NCBI GenBank assembly: GCA_018857735.1 | Contig: JABMCL010001116.1 | Span: 2,459,501 to 2,523,500 of the forward strand | Length of the DNA stretch: 64,000 bases | Direction of reading: 5' to 3' | Source of the DNA: Alviniconcha marisindica | Lineage: Eukaryota > Mollusca > Gastropoda > Provannidae | Part shown: one piece after another, positions 1-14,400 of the stretch | Numbering within the stretch: the stretch's first letter is position 1 | Layout of the letters: the number at the start of each line of letters is the position of its first letter | The notes under the pieces: generated by a model | Database searches by the model: none | Told to the model about the DNA's origin: nothing | The model's input: the letters and a program-made list of their open reading frames with translations, nothing else | Made by a program: the position numbers and the translations under genes

Positions 1-175
1 AAAGAAAGAGAGAAGAAGGAAGACGAAAATGAACTGGTCTGGAGCTGTGTGCTTCTGACGCCATGGTACGTTTAGTAGGAGCTTACACCTACAAAAGGCT
101 GCATCCACAAGCAGTCATAAAATGAAGATCAGAAGGGCAAATTTTACCAGCTGCCTTGGCAAACAGAGTGACAGA

Positions 176-345
176 CAGACTCTATTACATCACAACAAAT
201 ACTCTGTACTATTACACAGTAATGGACTGACAGACTATCACATCACAACAAATACTCTGTACTATTACACAGTAATGGACTGACGGACTATTACATCACA
301 ACAAATATACAGTAGCTATTACAGAGTGATGGACACACAATCACA
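176..345. repeat. 54-bp minisatellite, 3 copies
   Basis: Three consecutive imperfect units share the core CACAACAAATACTCTGTACT followed by ATTACACAGTAATGGACTGA. The third unit is the most diverged. No coding signal is visible. The first 900 bases of the window hold only this array and a GA microsatellite. Confidence 0.8.
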
Positions 346-619
346 TCGCAACAAACGGGAAGCTTTTACAAGTAATGTTTGTAGGTGTCAGGCAAGACTT
401 TACAATATTGCTCTTTGGACTGCCTTGTATTGCTCAAAGCATGTCCTCATGATCCTGCTCACCATCTACCAATCTAAAGATATGTGCAAACAAGTGTTCC
501 TGAGCAATCTCACCTTTTTGATTTGTGATACAGTTAAAAGAGAAAGGAAGGAACTTGGTTTTTAACGCCCGTTTAACCAGAACAGTTATATCTGGATGAA
601 GGAGAGAGAGAAGGTGGGG

Positions 620-620
<1 letters not shown>

Positions 621-685
<65 letters not shown>
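621..685. repeat. (GA)n microsatellite
   Basis: About 60 bases of uninterrupted AG dinucleotide. It produces spurious Ser-Leu ORFs on the minus strand. Confidence 0.95.
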
Positions 686-691
<6 letters not shown>

Positions 692-988
692 CAACAACAA
701 AACTACCAAATAACATCCTGCTTTCTAAACTTTCTCAGTTTTCAACCACCATATTTCTTCATCTAGAAAGCAACAAAAACAACAACAAGCAAAACAGAAA
801 ACAAACAAAAGCAAATAAGATCCTTCTTCCTTAAACTGTCGTTGAGTTTTTCCACCATATTTCACTTGCTACAAAGGTATCCCCGAACAGTTTTTGAACA
901 TTCCGAAGCATTGGACTGAACCACATCTTACTGCGACAGGGACAAAATGGTGAGATGCTGCGTGAATGCTCAGATCACAACACAACGA

Positions 989-1348
989 AGGCAGCTACAA
1001 CCTCATTTCCAGCAAGATCTTACAATAACATGGCCCAAAACCTCACCAGGTATTAACTACAGGCAGCTACAGCCTCATTTCCAGCAAGATCTTACAATAA
1101 CATGGCCCAAAACCTCACCAGGTATTAACTACAGGCAGCTACAGCCTCATTTCCAGCAAGATCTTACAATAACATGGCCCAAAACCTCACCAGGTATTAA
1201 CTACAGGCAGCTACAGCCTCATTTCCAGCAAGATCTTACAATAACATGGCCCAAAACCTCACCAGGTATTAACTACAGGCAGCTACAGCCTCATTTCCAG
1301 CAAGATCTTACAATAACATGGCCCAAAACCTCACCCGGTATTAACTAA
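989..1348. repeat. 72-bp minisatellite, 5 near-identical copies
   Basis: Five head-to-tail 72-base units are almost identical; the first has CAACCTC where the others have CAGCCTC, and the last has CCCGGT for CCAGGT. Because 72 is divisible by three, the array stays open as a 133-codon ORF (ATG at 947) repeating a 24-residue unit beginning RQLQPHFQQD. There is no family resemblance, signal peptide or splice context, and it lies downstream of RAB40 on the opposite strand, so it is called a young minisatellite rather than a gene. Confidence 0.85.
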
Positions 1349-1723
1349 CTCTCTTTATGCCCTTCATGTAGCATCGGAGGGAAAACGCTTCCTGCTGGAC
1401 TCTCACAATTCATACGGACCCATAAAATCACACGCAGCAAATTATTCAAAATGAATGCTTCTGGTAAACTAGATGAGCCATTCTCAAAAGGTTGGAAAAA
1501 GTGTCACATGCATCAAGCAAACTACAATCGTTAACTTACAGCAGCACATGCAAAGCAAACTACAATCCCACCAAGAGGGAAAGGTTCAAGCGTTGACTTT
1601 CCCTGCTTCAGTATTTTAACCTCTGATAGACACTTGGTCCATGAAGCAATTTGGTATCTTTCATTGTAACATCTTTCATAGTTTCAGAGTGACAAGCCAT
1701 ACAAAGCTAATAAAGACAACCTT

Positions 1724-1729
1724 TTTATT
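1724..1729 (-). terminator. candidate RAB40 polyadenylation signal
   Basis: TTTATT on the plus strand reads AATAAA on the minus strand, about 2.57 kb downstream of the RAB40 stop codon. It would imply a long 3' UTR (about 1.7-4.29 kb of the window), in which no other gene is visible. Other A-rich variants between 2500 and 3600 are possible, so the assignment is tentative. Confidence 0.3.
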
Positions 1730-4238
1730 TGCGCAAGACATTTTTGTGCTTGTCATCATGACATGCAATCTTGTCACTGTCAAGCTAGAAGTAGAACATG
1801 CAAACGGTTAAAGATGTGGTTACAAGTTCCCCCCAGTTATTAATGGGGTATAAATGCTTACATAAAAAAATCAAATGATCTGCATAATGATGTCCATATA
1901 GACATTAAAAAAAATCTCTAAAAACTGTCGCAGAGGACTGTTCTTGACGACAAGAAGTGTCAAATTAACACTTTTGGGACAATTTTCATGCAAAGTTATT
2001 TTCAAAACACAGTTTGAGCACCAGATGTTTTGCTTATTTCTACTGAGCCTGGTTCAGTATCACAATGCTTTCGGAGACAACGTGTTTGCTAACATTTTCT
2101 AAATCCAGCATCACACTCACAGTCTGGAGACAATTACAAATGTCAAATCCATTTGCTGTTGCCACCTTTTGAGAATTACTTAGGTATCCCTTCCCAACAA
2201 ACCGTCAAATGACAAAGCACCGGCAGTAGAAAAGCCACAACATTTTTGGCAGGGAAAGGATTCCGAAAGCATAATGAAGGAGGAGGAACAAACCCACGTG
2301 ACTTCAACATGCTTTTCAAAATACATACATATTACCCCAAACTGTTACTTACTGCTACCAGTCTTTCTGTGCAGACACAAAACAGAGTTCTTCACATCCA
2401 CCAAAAATATACACATAGTACAACTTGGTAAAAAAAAGACAAAGAAAGGTTTATCCAAAACTGTCAAATCATAGTTAATATATTTTTCTGGGTACAATTT
2501 TTTTTTTTACAATGATTCAAATTTTTAATATCCTGTTTAAGTTTTAATGCTGCTTTTAAAGACATTAACTGATTTGCAGATTATTCAATTTCAAAGGGGG
2601 AAAAAATGCCATTAATAAGCACCAACAATAATCATTTACATGCAAAAAACAACAAATAATTGTACACGCATTCAAATAAACATGGATACCGCTCCCCTTC
2701 CTCCAAATAAACAGAACTATTTTCAAGGAAGAGGCTGCTTTGAACAGCTATTCCTAACGGCATCCAAACAAAAAGCAGTCTGAATATAACATGGCCGGTT
2801 GAAGTTGGATGAACTACACTGAAGTTTGCTGACGTTATTGTGCCGCAGCTTTAAGTACCCTCAAGAACGTCACACCGCCTGGCCTATTATGACCATGCAG
2901 TAAGACACAAAACTGAAATCACAACACACACACCCATGTCAAATTTCACATCACACACACACCTGTACAGGCAGGGTCTGCAATGCAGGGGAAGTAACTC
3001 CACCTGCTCCAGCTGCTTCAAGAGTTTCTGAAACGTGAACCTCCCTCTGTCCAAGCCAACAAGCTCACTGCGTCTTTAATGCCATGGTAAAGAACCAGAG
3101 CAGAGATTCTTGGCAGAAAACTATGTACACGAATTGTATGCACTGATATGAACAGAAGAAGAGAATCACTCCACTGAGCACAAATGATGATGAAAAGAAC
3201 TTTGTAAAGTTCACCCAGCCAACTGACCAGCTGACCTGCAGGTAAATGGCATACCATTCTCGGACAGTCACAGGGTGTTTACACACAAATAAAAACAAAC
3301 AAAAATCACTGTTGCTGATAGTCACCTGCAAAGTGTCCCTGTTCACGAGTACAATGGTGGTAAATACTAAGTTTCCTTTGCCACCAGTGGTTCCACTATT
3401 CTCACCTTTTTTCTAAATTGACTGATGTCAAGAAAGTTCTGAGATACTGAGGCAATACTGTTCCCAAAAGAGAAGATTATAAAGGTCCACATTTCAGCTG
3501 TTTGTCCTCTGCTTTGCTGTCAGTGGCTACACAAAACCCTTGTGGTTCTTCATGACTAACTGCAAAATGTACTAGATCTTTTGATTAGATTTATCTACTA
3601 TTCAAACTCTATCAAAAGAACACATTTGTGATCCATTAAAATACTCCAGTACGTATGTGAAAGAAAAACTAAAACCTGATTCAAAATATACAACACGGTG
3701 GACTAGTGACAACACTAGACTGCTCCACTGCTAGGATTTCTCTGGAACAAGAGCACTTCTCGCAACGTTGGTAACACAACACAGCCCAAAACTATCAAGA
3801 ATCAAAAAATAATCCACACAGGACTCTGTGCTTTTACACAGCAGGGCACCATCCTAACTGCTGCAAGTCCATTCCAAATGCAAGACGACAATGGTGCCGG
3901 CAGTCTTCACACTCTGTTGAAGTGCAATGCTGTGTTTCCATTGTCCGCAAGCACTCACGTATATGGCAGTAAATTCTTAGACTGGTCCATCAGTTCCCAG
4001 TTCCCATGGAAGATGCTGTTAGAGGAAGGCTGCTCCTGTTTATTCCAAAAACACAGCTCATCAAACTGTGCACGCAAGAAAACTTTATGGCAGTTGGCAG
4101 AATCTGTGAGTGCGGTCCAAGTTCTGTTTGGACTGTAGCTTACACATTCTGCAGTCACATATAAATTATAATACATATATCCATCCATCCAACAATGTTT
4201 CAGGACTGGCACCTCTGCTGCCCATCCCACATCCATGA

Positions 4239-4259
4239 TCCCCCCCCCCCCCCCCCCCT
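4239..4259. repeat. poly-C/poly-G tract in RAB40 3' UTR
   Basis: About 20 consecutive C on the plus strand (poly-G in the RAB40 transcript) lie roughly 35 bases past the RAB40 stop codon. It is a possible RNA G-tract or a length-variable mononucleotide run. Confidence 0.9.
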
Positions 4260-4293
4260 CTTTACAAGCGCCCCCAACCCTGTGTGATGAGTG

Positions 4294-5560
4294 CTAGCTG
4301 ATGATGCAGCTCTTGCGGCAGTTCATGGGGGGAGAGTCCTGGGGGTTGAGGTACTTGGCCTTTTTGTGCTTGTCGCGGTGCATGAAGCTGAGCATACGTG
4401 CCCGCGTCTTATTGGTCAGCGCGTAGGACTTGAGGTGGGACTTGAGCGTTGGTGGGAGCGGGAGGTGGTCGATGCCGTAGATGGTGGTCTGGGAGACGAT
4501 GGTGCGACACGCCAGCTCCTGCAGGCTCAACACTGAAAATGAAAAACAGCGAATTCGTTGTCGGCTTTAAACATCCCATCAGCAGCATAGCACAGGACAA
4601 AACATAGAAAAGTGGTCACATCCTAAATGTACGCTGGACAGCCCCAGGAGGTTTTCTATTACCTCCAATAGAATTTTCTCAGGTCAGACCTAATTTGTCA
4701 CTTTTCTATTTTACCACCTACTACAAGACTCAGCACTCATTATTTTATCTCCTATCACAAGACCAGCAGCCATAACTTTATCTCCTACCACAAAACCAGC
4801 AGTCATTATTTTATTTCCTACCACAAACCAGCAGTCACCATTTTATCTCCTTCCACAAAACCAACAGTCACCATTTTATCACCTACCACAAGACCAAAGT
4901 CACCATTTTGTCACCTACCACAAGACCAGCAGTCACCATTTTATCAATTACTATGAAACCAGCAGTCATCATTTCATCACCTACCACCACTGGCACAAGT
5001 GACAAGACTCAGCAGCAACCATTTCATCAGCAAGCACAAGACCAGCTATTACCATGACAGAATATGACAATCCAAGAACTAAGTTCTAACCAGTTCATCA
5101 TCTACCACCACAACAGCACTCACTATCTCATCACCTACCAGCACCACAAGACTAAGCAGTTGCCATTCCAGTGTCTTATTGTATACTGTAGTATCACTTT
5201 TTTCCAACTTTAGCCTCTGATCCTTGCAAGATCATCGCCCTGATATAACCGTACCGGTTGACTGGGTGTAAAACACCAACTTACTTACTTACCTTGCAAT
5301 ATCTAGCAGCACAAAATGAAAAATAATGATGCCTCATTTCCAGTCTGTGAGTGTGACTGTTCCAGTCTACTCAACACTGGCATCACATAAACACAAATGA
5401 GTGCTACTTTTTTCTTGTCTTTTTACCCTGGTCAGACTGCATTATAGGATATTACAATGTTCCCTAGTTTACTGACAACCCCTGTGCCACTTAGGTAATC
5501 CTTATCATTTAACATCTGTGACTTGAGAGACAGACATGAGACAACCAGACTCCTGAGAGA

Positions 5561-5657
<97 letters not shown>

Positions 5658-8433
5658 ACACACACTACATATAGGGGGGGGGGGGGGGACATCAGCCTCA
5701 CCTTTGTTGTGGCCCCAGGCTCGACTCATGCCATTTCTCTTGAGAGCAAGTCGAGACAACTCAGCAAAAGACTCTGTGACATTGAAGTCACACAAGGGGC
5801 TGACCTCAAAGAAGGCCATGTCATTCTTTAGGGCATACAGCTCGGCATAGGATTCACTGATCTGGCGCCGGAAGGCAAGGTGCAGCCGGTTGCCAACAAG
5901 AATCTTTGGCACACCAGGGGCATGCTGGGGAAAATTCCACCATCAATGTTAAAAGTCAACAAACTAAATCCTAACATAGTAATGATCATTGCTATACAAT
6001 GCTATTTGGGCACCTATGTCCTTGTGTCTGAGAGCATGCATTAATATTCTGTTTCTGCATTAAAAATTTACTCCTATAAAAAGGATATGCAAGATAGACT
6101 CTTCACAGCAACTTATGAATATGCAAGCATTTCAATAACTAAGACTAGTAATAAGAACCAAGCAAATGCTCAGTTGACAGATTTTATTTTATATTTTGTT
6201 AAAGATGCAGGAAAACAACAAAAACACTAGCAAGTAGCATATTTATATAATCTGTAATGAACAAAGAGAAGTTTGCATCATATTATAAATATATCATCAA
6301 TGAAGAAACTAGTGGACTATGCAACAGAACTACTGACACTGACAACTTGTTTTTATCAGCTACAGATACACATGCTTTATAAGTACTTATTTCTTACCTC
6401 ATTGACCTCCTTAATCCAGCGATCAATGCCATCAAAGGACCACTTATTGGTGATGTCATACACCAGCAATATTCCCTGAAACAGACACAATCAAGGTGTC
6501 ATACTCATAAGCACTTGCTGATGACCTCACACAGCAAAATGTCCCTGAAATAGACACAATCAAAGTGCCAGAATCATGTGCACTGTTACTGGTAACATAA
6601 AACGTTGACACAATCCCCGAAAAGTCACTATTAAGGTCACTGGTGTCACTATTAAGGTCACTGGTGTCATACTCTTAAGCACTTTTTGGTGACCTCACAC
6701 ATCAACAATTTCCCTGAAACAGACACAATCAAAGACTGAAGGAGAGAGCATTTATTCGTGAGATAATCACAAACAAGCAATATTCATTACTGGTGCACAA
6801 GGACTAGCAATATATTTGTTACTGGTACACAAGCAATCAGTTGTTGGTGATGTCACATCCACCTACCCTGATATTACATTTACAGATGACTGAATATCAA
6901 GTGATAAATTATAAACTAAGTGGCACACTAGCAGTGATTATTTGCTGAAAGAAGTTACAGGGAGCGGGATGTCGGGGGGGGGGTTGAAGGGCGATAAAGG
7001 GAAGTGAGATGCAGTGGCATGTGCAGGTGCATGTGAGTATTTATTACACAATGTGAGATACTGCATCATATAATATTAGTAGTAGTATTACCAACAGCAT
7101 TCCCTGAAAGAGACCAAACAGTAAATGCCACTGCTTTTGTAACTTGTTTTCATGAATGCTCACAAAAGTAAACTGTGAATGTGATATTTCTGACTCCAAA
7201 ATCCTAGGGCAGTCTTGATAACAACAGCAAAAATAATAAAAACAGAAAGAAATGACAAAGTGAACTGACGTCTGTAACTTAGTACAACTAGTGTAATGTC
7301 CAGAACTCCAACTCATGGAGTCATGCAGAGGTAGCAGTTTCTCTTGTCAGTATAAACAGGCCTACACTGGCTACTGCCTCAAGGGAGACAGTGAGAACAA
7401 GATAAGCCATGGGTGTCTGTAATCTTGGCATTCCTCAGCAACTCCCTCTTGCCCCCACCCACCCACCATTACCCCTGTTCTTTCACTAGATTCAGGTGGT
7501 TGGAATGGAAGCTGATGCTGACAATAAAGCAAAGGCAGAGGAAGGTATGCCACAGTGCTGGCAGGCTGCCACCACACACCCTGCATTTCAACACCCCCAC
7601 TGTGCCACACCATGCAACTTCCTACAATCCAAAACTGGGAGAAAATGGTGCTAGGTGTAGGGACTAAGTCTGAAGTCAGAAATGGTGCAAGGCGTAGGAC
7701 TAATAAGTCTGATGTCTGTAGGATGAAACTGTGCTAGGTGTAGGGACTAAGTCTGAAGTCTATGGGAGGAAATGGTGCTATGTGTAGGGACTAGGTCTGA
7801 AGTCTGTAGGAGAAAATGGTGCTAGGTGTAGAGACTTAATTCGTAGGACTAGGAAGAAACAATGCTAGGCATAGGGACTAAGTCTGTATTGGGACTAAGT
7901 CTGCAGGAGGAAATGGTGCTAAGTGTAGCACTAAGTCTGAAGTCTGAAGGAGGAAATGGTGCTAAGTGTAGCACTAAGTCTGAAGTCTGAAGGAGGAAAT
8001 GGTGCTACTGCTAGGTGTAGGGACTAAGTCTGAAGTCTGAAGGAGGAAATGGTGCTAAGTGTAGCACTAAGTCTGAAGTCTGAAGGAGGAAATGGTGCTA
8101 GGTGTAGGGACTAAGTCTGAAGTCTGAAGGAGGAAATGGTGCTAGGCATAGGGACTAAGTCTGTAAGAGGAAATAATGCTAGGCGTAGGGACTAAGTCTA
8201 TAGGTAGAAATGGTGCCAGGTGTAGGGACTAAGTGTGTAGCAGGAAATAATGCTAGGTGTAGGGACTAAGTCAGTAGGAGGAAATGGCGCTAGGTGTAGG
8301 AACTAAGTGCATTTTCCCTTTGATGTGAACTAAGTTAAAAACAAACAAACAAACAAAAACCACCTTCTTGTTAATACTGTAGTTGTTTTGTGAAACACCA
8401 AAAACCAGATAATATTATGTACCCCCTGCCCCA

Positions 8434-8496
<63 letters not shown>

Positions 8497-11400
8497 CAGT
8501 AACTCTATGTTGCTGCTGCTTTTAGTTTAACCTAGTTTAAAAAACAAAAAAAATCTTTAGCCCTACCCTCTCCCCTCCACCCTTGTCAATGATGCTGGAG
8601 GCAGCAGGTTTCCCCACAGAATAACTGTCTGAATGCATCTCCCAGTTGCCAGGAAGCCTGCAGCCACTAAGCTGTCTAACTGCAAGTTTACTGCCAAGAG
8701 CCAAGCTCTCTGACAGGCTGACTGAGTCTGAGAGTCAGAGGAGGAATTGATGGCCACACTTGGCAGGGGAAAACAAAGCACTCAATGGCCCTTCTTCACA
8801 GAAAACCTGCATCCCTGTGTATACATGTATCATTGTATGCATGCAAGCCTATTTGACAGAACTGCTGTAACACTTGTAGTGTTGTTCTTTTCTTTCTGCT
8901 ATTCTAGTTCTAGACTAGGCTAGCTAGGAGACTTGAAGCGATTGATGCCCTTAGCCATAGGAATCAAACACTGGTGGTTCCACTCTTTTAATAATTTTCC
9001 TTTCTAGGCCCAGGATCAGTCTGGACACAGTGGCTCAGTGAGCTGACAGGCTGAGCTCTTTTCCTGACAAGTTGCACAGGACTTGGGAGCTTGTTTCTCT
9101 GGAGACAAGTTCTCATACCGTGCTTGGACAGCATAGTCCACCCACTCTGACTTTGTTGGGTCAGGGGCCTACCCCTGTTTGGTTGTACATAACCTGCCAC
9201 TTGCCCTTCTGGCAGAAGTGCCAGACTCTTTCACCTGCTACTGCAGTAACAAGGGTGATGGAAGGGATACTATTTAAAGCAAGAGCACAGAAATTAACAC
9301 AATGCAAAAGAAAACATTCCTACCAGGGATCAAACCTGGTCACAAGTCTGGTGCTCTGTCTGAACTCTATCCCTGCCCCAGTTTATAATGCAACCCCTAT
9401 ACCCTTTTAATCCCCTTCCATATCATAAACTGTGTAATGCTTAGGTGATTTTTCATACTTTACAACAGTCAACAGCCACATCCTGATAGTGATAGTGTAT
9501 TGCACCAGTGCTAGACCCCAATGAGCATGTTACACAAAACCAGACTCCATTACACACATGCCTTTTCAGAATGTCAGCAAATACTCGTAAGTCACTGTAC
9601 CAACACTACCCAACTCCCCCCCAAATAACAACAAAACAAACAACAAGAAAACACACACACTACAAAACAAACCCAACAATATAAAAAATATATGATTAAA
9701 CAAACATTTAACACTGATTAAACATATTAATTAATGATGAATTATGGTAAACACTAAATGACAAAAAATGTACAAACAGGCACACTGGCAGAGCCGCTAT
9801 AGAAATAATACATATGTGTGTGTATACATATAGTGTCAATTGTTGTAATGATGGAAAAGCTGCATACACTAGGACATGTAGGCCACTGTTTACAATAAAG
9901 GCAGAATGTTGCAATCCAGCCAAAAGCAACAATTACTCAGCTTTCCAAATTGTCGCCATGTATGATAATGAGCTGTAATTTGTCTGCCAGGGTCCGTTAC
10001 ACTAATGCAGTAATAACATACATTCTTCCTTAATCCTGACACGGGCTTCACTGTTGTTTCCTGAGCAGTGCTGACATGGTCATTAATTACACAGTAAAAC
10101 TAAAGCCTGTCCAGCATTCCATTTCCAAATGCAGGCAGTAGTACTAACTTCGTGTTTTACGAAAAGATTTGGGCATATTTAAAAAAAATTTTTTTTAAAT
10201 GCAGTCAAACAAAATGTTAGAGACAGAAAGAAGGCAGCTTTTATTCCAACAACTTCATTAAATTTTTACTGTCACTTTTTTGTAAAAAAAAAAAAAAGGG
10301 TAAACAAAGTCTGTGAACTGTCAAGTGTCATTTCATGTCATAAGTGTTCAGCTAGTTTTGTCAATTCTTAGAATTTAATTTACTAAATTTAATAAATAAA
10401 ACTGAAATTAATGAGACCATCATGCACACTGTACAAAATACACTGAGGGGTTACCTGGGCTCCCCTGGAGTACGACCGGAGGATGGTACAAAACCTGCCT
10501 TGACCTGAAGTATCCCTGCAATAAACAGATTACTTACATCAGTTACAGTTTAGGCAACATGAAGACTGACTCACCACAAAACCTTCTCTACTCACTACTG
10601 CATGGTATATGAGCATGTGCCAAAAGGTGCTGCTTAGAAGGTGGACATTAGGGTGAAAAATAAAAGCAGAAAAGTCATTTAGCAAGTAACACCATTTAAA
10701 AGATAAGTCTTTTTTATATACATTTCAGGTCTTAAAAAGATAACTTGATGAAGCAAGTCTGAGAAAAAGACATTTAAAGACGGACACCTGAATCTGTCGG
10801 ATGCAACACAGGACACAATGTTTGTTTTGATTTAATCCTTGAATTTAATGATTGCTATCAATCTGTGGGGAAAATAAACATCCATCGTTTATAACAAGAC
10901 AGTAAAACTTAAATTGACTCAATTCACTTTTTATTTCATATTCAAAATCATAACAATGATGTCCTGTGTTACATCCGACAGACTGCCACTTTAATTTTTT
11001 TAATAAAATGAAAATGAAACACAACTCTGAATCAAAAATAGGATGTGTTTATTAGAATTTATGAAGCATAGTTGTTTCCATGATTGCAGCATGAAATAAG
11101 GTCATCAACAACATTTTTTTACATTGTATCTGTCGGATGTAACGATTATTGGATGGACATAACATTTCCCATGCTTACAAATCAATACACAGCTTATAAA
11201 ATAACAGTGCTGATTTCCCTACACTGCAACAAAATGTTACCAGCTGATTTAGTAGTGGTTTTAATGACTGCAGCACTAAACAAGTTGCTTGTATAGTTGT
11301 AATTTTGTCAAAGGCCCTTTTTCAGCATTTTATCTGTTGGATGTAACAACTCTATGGTGGACACAACACTTCCTTTCCTGTAAAACATATGCACAGCTAA

Positions 11401-14400
11401 TAAAATCACTTAGTTTCCTACATCTGACACATTGCTGTAAATACTGAACAAGGCCGAAACCATTATTTAAAGTAATGCACTGTCGGATGCCTCGCATATC
11501 AGAGGACACAATGGAATATGTAACACTGGACAGTCAGTATGTGACTTAGAAAAAGTACAGCCAAGTTGTCATTATTATTCCTTTCATTGACAAAACAGAA
11601 AACCATGTGAATTACAAATGTACATTCACCCTATACCCTATTGTTAACAGCAGGTAAAATTCAATTACGAAAGACATTGATTTGGCATTCAAGTCTCACT
11701 ACCTGGAATAACAACTGTAACACATTGTAAGTAACCAGAAACAGTAATGCAAAATCTGGAAACTGATGACAAAGCATAGAGAATTTTCCATGTTAACACT
11801 AATTCTTCCCATCCTAATAAATTTAAAAGATTTGTTTTCAGTGAGTTGGCACTTCAGCATTGAGACATATCTTTATTTCTCTGCTGTTCCTAAGTACTGC
11901 AGTGCTTCCCAGGACGAATCTGGCTTCATGCTCCACTAATGTTGTCCCTGCTGTGTCATGAAAAACACTTGCTCTTGCCCTTTTGGAGCATCGACCTCTT
12001 TAGCCTGAAAAGAAACATGCATGTGTACAAAATAAGGCAATATAACAACTGTTTTTGAGGATATGTCTCCTTATTTATAGGTATGCAACTCTGGAGACCT
12101 ACATGCATATAAGATATTGTGTGTGTGTGCACGCGCACGTGTGTGTGTTTTGACTTTCCCCCGAATATATATACATATCTATATCAGACATTAGGTAATA
12201 TTACTAATATATATATAGTGCTGTAGTTGAAACATAATAACACAAATACCAGGTTACCCCCTCCTTTTTTAAATTTCTGCTCATTTGGTCTTTTCATCCC
12301 TACTAACTTCCACCCCCACCCTACATTGTGCCACAGTGTATTGTATTTTGCGTTGTATGAATTTTTTGTCTTCATGTTGCATATTTATAGTGAATTGTCA
12401 CAATAATTCTACTTTATATGCTGCACTGTATTGTATTTGTACTGCAATGCACATATAAAACTACATCAGTTAAGAAATTCTATTCTGGCTTTCACTAGTT
12501 TCAGCACACACTTTAGAATGCATCTGTCCTGCTAGAAATAGAATCAAAACAACAATAACAATATGCTTTATTCATCCCAGGGAAATGGGAAGGCCTGGGA
12601 AGATAAAATAATTTTAAAAAAACATCTCCCTAATCACAATGTTAATGTCATGGTAATGCTTCTTTTCTTTTTCTTTCTTCTTCTTTTTGTTGTTGTTGTT
12701 GTGTGTTTGTACAATTTGTATAAATTGGTATAAATAGATAATTTACGGCTATGCCTTTTTTAAACTCTTAGTTCACATCACAGACGGCAATAATAAACCT
12801 GTAGAGTTGCAGAAGTGTACTGAGGAGTAAGAATTTGTGTCATGGCATCATGCTGTTCCGATCGACTGAACAAATGAAAAAACCGCTGTCCGACAGTGGC
12901 AAATCAACTCCGAAACGTGTGCCGTCGTAAACACAGGTATTTTCGCCATTACGAAGTAAACACTTGAACGTATAAGTTTTTCTCTTTCAGTCGAAACACT
13001 AAGAAAAAACTAGTTCGTTGATCGAAACATGGACATTACTGTGCAGAATTCGGTCACTCGCGATCGAAACACTGACCTAAGGCCCGCTTGTGTCATCCGA
13101 GAAACAGCGGGCTATCGAACGAAGACATCACTTTGAATTTGCACACTGCCGACCGAAACCTGTTTAATAATGGTCACTTCGCTTACAATTACGAATGAAA
13201 ATGCAAAAATAACGTTGTATCAATGAAAAGTAACTATTTAATCTGTCGGACGCAACATCACATTTCGATCGAAACTGTAAAAAGGTACATGACCCAAATC
13301 GAAAATTCACTCACCGTTCCTTGTTGGCACCATGTTTGAAGAGAAAGTAGGAGCAAAGCACTGTGGGTAAACATGGCCGCGCTTTGTGCAAAAAGACCGC
13401 GGTCACAAAATCGACGTTTATCCCCAGAATCGGCAATTCTTCGATCGTAACGGACTGACAAAATAAAAACTTGAAATTTTAAACTTGAAATTGTTTATTA
13501 CGAACGGAATCCAACGCTTTTATTATCACTGCTTTCGACTAAACACTGATTTTAGCAACAGCTTCTTTGTTTCACCACCCACAAGTCCGCAGTGAATAGT
13601 AGCAGACGAACGTTTTCATCAGCATCGGAACCGGACCCAATGCGTTTCGATCGAAATAAACATATGTTTATTTCAATTATTCAGAGTTTACAAATAGTTA
13701 TGAGCCGTTTTCTCAAGCATTAAAAAGCTTTGACTATGTCCTGTCAGGCAGCAAAGGGAAAATTGCCTAAAGAAGAAAGATGCAAACAAAACAACAACTG
13801 AAGCGGTGCACCCGAAATGTCCACCCTTCCTTTGCCGATTTTTGGCCCGGACTTGGTGTAAATTTTCATATTTTATTAACTCAAAACTGACTTTGGGAGT
13901 CAAGTTTATCTTTATTATCTCTTTGATGCATACTCTTTCAGATAAAGTTAGGTTTGTTCAGAGAAAACTTAAGCCTGAAGAAGCATTTACGACCAAAAAA
14001 TGGATGGTCCTCGCCGAGCACCTTTTGGCACAGGCTCATATTCACGAAGGAGATCAAATGTTGTGTACAATTTCAGCATTCTGTTTTGGTCTGTGTTCCT
14101 GGGGTGACCCTGTACAGTTAGTTGACAGGACACTAGAATGAATACAAGGTCTGTCTTACCCCCTGCTGTGTACACTTTACCATAATTAAATGTAACTCAA
14201 TAACTGTAACAACATATCTTGTCAGACTCAGACTGTTTGCTAGTATGCCCACTTTGTTTGCACCTGCTTTGGTTAATAATATAACTTACAGTACATCAAG
14301 TTGATCAATACAACTTCTAGTACATCAACACATCTAATTTGGTTGCAAAGAGACTGGCCAGTGATACAGAAAGTAAGTACACAAGTGACAGACATTCAAT

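Noticed and set aside
4291..4536. Plus-strand ORF of 81 codons
   Set aside because: Shadow of the RAB40 SOCS-box exon on the opposite strand.
5505..5912. Minus-strand ORF extending RAB40 exon 5 through a Ser-Leu/His-Thr run
   Set aside because: The extension crosses the exon 5 donor into a GT/GA microsatellite; splicing to the SOCS-box exon is in phase and gives the expected family length.
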